Positions 39,952-41,494 of a DNA stretch of 41,494 nucleotides are shown piece after piece. The translations under genes were made by a program, and so were the position numbers. This DNA is from a virus, in the IMG/VR virus record IMGVR_UViG_3300025102_000078, positions 1 through 41,494 of that record; one strand, given 5' to 3'. Below the pieces are notes generated by a model. It ran no database searches, was not told the origin of the DNA, and worked only from the letters and a program-made list of their open reading frames with translations. Numbering within the stretch: position 1 is the first letter of the stretch; the number at the start of each line of letters is the position of its first letter.

Positions 39952-40382
39952 TGAAAAAGCCTGAGTCTAAACTGTGGCATAATCTACGCGACAACACAAA
40001 GGCTCAAGGGGTGTTTTGGACACGTCTTGAGTCATGGGCTATTCCTGGAGTTCCAGATCTGCATGGCATAGTTGATGGTCATGCTTTTTGGTTAGAATTG
40101 AAAGTCCACAGGTTAAAGTCATTAAAGTCTATCAATTTGTCTCCTCACCAAATTCTCTGGCAAACTCAATATTCTTCGCAATCAGGACACGTCTGGAACT
40201 TGGTTCATCATCTCTCTTCCTCGTCGCTCAAATTATTTGGGGGCTGGCGAGCTCGGCATTGGGTAGATTCCCCGATGATGGAGGATGACATGACTCCTGA
40301 TTTTGAGACAAGAATCCCGTACGACTGGACGGGTATCATCAATCATATTCTACTCTCCTCGCGTCGTCCTGACAACGATTAG
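39951..40382 (+). CDS. PD-(D/E)XK endonuclease
   Basis: 143 residues. The nuclease core is visible: ESWAIPGVPDLHGIVDG with D36, then AFWLELKV with E49 and K51 (the D-(D/E)xK pair) and LSPHQILWQ with Q67. This resembles VRR-NUC/Holliday-junction-resolvase-like nucleases in phages. A role in resolving branched DNA before packaging fits its place beside the terminase small subunit. The C-terminal 60 residues after WNLVHH have no clear match. Confidence 0.78.
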   Translation: MKKPESKLWHNLRDNTKAQGVFWTRLESWAIPGVPDLHGIVDGHAFWLELKVHRLKSLKSINLSPHQILWQTQYSSQSGHVWNLVHHLSSSSLKLFGGWRARHWVDSPMMEDDMTPDFETRIPYDWTGIINHILLSSRRPDND

Positions 40383-40388
40383 TTTCTC

Positions 40389-40495
40389 ATCAATCTTCCT
40401 CTATCGTCTTTCATCCTCGCGTCATCGTTTCTCTTCACCGAGGAAAGAGGATGATTGAGGACAAAGAAGAAGAAAGATGATGACGCCAGATTGAT
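40389..40495. repeat. Nested inverted repeats after the nuclease gene
   Basis: Outer arms ATCAATCT (40389-40396) / AGATTGAT (40488-40495). Inner arms GCGTCATC (40419-40426) / GATGACGC (40479-40486), or alternatively TCATCCTC (40411-40418) / GAGGATGA (40447-40454); the two inner pairings exclude each other. The left half is pyrimidine-rich and the right half purine-rich. No frame of note runs through the 241-nt gap 40383-40623. Confidence 0.6.
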
Positions 40496-40623
40496 TGTCT
40501 AAACTGAGGACAAAAAACGAATAAATAGGACAATAATAGACTTGTAACTAGAGAAATTAATTGCTATTCTTTAATCATAGCAAACAGCTATTAACTTAAC
40601 AATCTCGTAGAAAGGGGATTACA

Positions 40624-41067
40624 ATGACTAAAACTACTAAAAAGATGACTAAGGCATCATTAACCTTAGACGCTCCAATTAAAACTGTAAAATCAGTTGA
40701 GTTAAAAGTGACTGACAAGGAGCTATCCTACAATGACATCTGGAAGTTCGTCCAGGAGCATGCAGGAGGTCAAGAATCCAATGTAGTGGTTGTCCCACTT
40801 GATAACTGTGACTTGGCAAGTGACAAGCCTGTCCCATTCGGCTATGGAGGTCAGCCTGGAGGCGTCCGACAAATGATTCAGGATTGGTTATTATTCGGTG
40901 TCGGCAAGGACAAAGATATGTCCCTTAAGACCATACTCAATAAAGCTGCTCCTCTTGGACACAGTCGCAAAAAGCCTACTTGTCTACATGCTCTCATGCA
41001 CGGAGGATACTCACCGTCCAGCAAATACTGGATGACTCCGTACATCAAGCTCGTAGTCAAAGCTTAA
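40624..41067 (+). CDS. Unknown protein, first of a paralogous pair
   Basis: 147 residues after the TCGTAGAAAGG leader (40605-40615). The Lys/Thr-rich N-terminus precedes SYNDIWKFVQEHAGG and VVVVPLDNCDL, which recur in the next gene. The C-terminal half (HSRKKPTCLHALMHGGYSPS) has conserved-looking Cys/His. No family is recognised. Codon use is G+C-richer than in most of the window. Confidence 0.7.
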   Translation: MTKTTKKMTKASLTLDAPIKTVKSVELKVTDKELSYNDIWKFVQEHAGGQESNVVVVPLDNCDLASDKPVPFGYGGQPGGVRQMIQDWLLFGVGKDKDMSLKTILNKAAPLGHSRKKPTCLHALMHGGYSPSSKYWMTPYIKLVVKA

Positions 41068-41077
41068 CATCTAACAC

Positions 41078-41109
41078 GAGGGCGACAGGCGACTGTCCCC
41101 TCTTTTTTT
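41078..41109 (+). terminator. Rho-independent terminator
   Basis: GAGGG-c-GACAG (41078-41088, one bulged C) pairs with CTGTCCCCTC (41093-41102) around GCGA, followed by seven T, 11 nt after the stop at 41067. Confidence 0.9.
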
Positions 41110-41138
41110 GATTTTAACCACTGATGATTCGCGAGGAC

Positions 41139-41190
41139 TTTCCCCGACCAGAGGATGAGGATTCCCGAAGATTTCCCCGATGAGAGGATG
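41139..41190 (+). repeat. Tandem direct repeat, TTTCCCCGA + AGAGGATG
   Basis: TTTCCCCGA at 41139-41147 and 41172-41180, each followed after two bases by AGAGGATG (41150-41157 and 41183-41190). The period is 33 nt. A related AGAGGATGA is at 40446-40454. The rest of the gap 41110-41323 holds no gene that I can see. Confidence 0.6.
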
Positions 41191-41256
41191 GATTTAGAGA
41201 GGTCTAATCATAAGCATTAATATAGGGGTTATATATAGAGAACTACTATTTTGGTT

Positions 41257-41288
41257 TTGCAAAAATTATAAATAAATGTTTATATAAT
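41257..41288 (+). promoter_or_regulatory. Putative promoter for the last gene
   Basis: TTGCAA at 41257-41262, with TTATAT 17 nt later (41280-41285) overlapping a perfect TATAAT at 41283-41288 (spacer 20). An AAAGGGG ribosome site follows before ATG 41324. Confidence 0.4.
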
Positions 41289-41323
41289 AGCAACTTTAAC
41301 GCATTAACCAAAAGGGGTATAAA

Positions 41324-41494
41324 ATGCAAAACAAAACTAAAGGTAAGGTAGCACCTAACGCACCAACAACAACTTACGCAACTTTAACACATACAGGCAA
41401 CGAGGTAACCTATGCTAGTTTATGGGCTTTTATTAATAATAATTGTGGTGGTAGTATGGCTAACGCACAAATAGTACCATTACCTAATTGCAAA
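41324..41494 (+). CDS. Unknown protein, second paralogue (3' truncated by window)
   Basis: 57 residues visible, open to the window end. After a Lys/Thr-rich start, TYASLWAFINNNCGG and IVPLPNCK align with SYNDIWKFVQEHAGG and VVPLDNCDL of the preceding gene, keeping the Y-x3-W-x-F, GG and VPL-x-NC positions. It is thus a tandem paralogue, with more AT-rich codons. The ribosome site is AAAGGGG. Confidence 0.65.
   Translation, partial: MQNKTKGKVAPNAPTTTYATLTHTGNEVTYASLWAFINNNCGGSMANAQIVPLPNCK

Noticed and set aside
1-41494. CRISPR array, rRNA, tRNA, insertion sequence, integrase or attachment site
   Set aside because: Searched by eye on both strands; no regular short repeats with spacers, no conserved RNA gene sequence, and no transposase or integrase motif were found.

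Overview
This window is a 41.5 kb piece of a tailed bacteriophage genome. It is AT-rich (roughly one third G+C by eye) and gene-dense, and almost every gene is on the + strand, with frequent ATGA/TAATG overlaps. Protein families seen together here (the LQFKPGI-type structural protein, large internal virion proteins, SNF2-like helicase, AEP primase, family A polymerase, thymidylate-synthase-like enzyme, many small unknown genes) are typical of podovirus-like phages of marine alphaproteobacteria such as SAR11/SAR116-type hosts. The host assignment is inference. No integrase, rRNA, tRNA or CRISPR array was found. Large terminase, portal and major capsid genes are absent, and both ends cut through genes, so this is not the whole genome.

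Layout. (1) 2-15357, late structural block: a truncated tail/fibre protein, a short virion protein, a tail fibre with an S74 self-cleaving chaperone, a glycine-rich adhesin, a 711-aa structural protein, and four large proteins (6392-14623) that look like internal virion/ejection proteins, then a one-TM protein. (2) 15350-16789, an SNF2-type helicase on the minus strand, converging on the structural block. (3) 16790-17105, a divergent control region holding one copy of a two-copy repeat. (4) 17106-31515, replication and DNA metabolism: SSB-like protein with a DDIPF tail, AEP primase, UvrD-like helicase, DUF932 protein, a putative thymine-hypermodification cluster (5-hmdU kinase helical-type protein, GT-B glycosyltransferase, thymidylate synthase/dUMP hydroxymethylase homologue, Nmad1-like protein), family A DNA polymerase, HD nucleotidase and endolysin. 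(5) 31558-38681, many small accessory genes, including DUF2958, MazG-like and ManC-type cupin proteins. They are interspersed with repeated sigma70-like promoters, terminators, a lone minus-strand gene and two candidate multi-branched RNAs. (6) 38751-41494, the second copy of the repeat, small terminase subunit, a PD-(D/E)XK nuclease, inverted and direct repeats, and two paralogous unknown genes, the second cut by the window end.

The most interesting feature is 24889-30757. Homologues of the enzymes that make and elaborate 5-hydroxymethyluracil sit directly beside the replicative polymerase and nucleotide-pool enzymes. This suggests the virion DNA carries modified, perhaps glycosylated, thymine. 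All calls come from reading the sequence; no database search was run.
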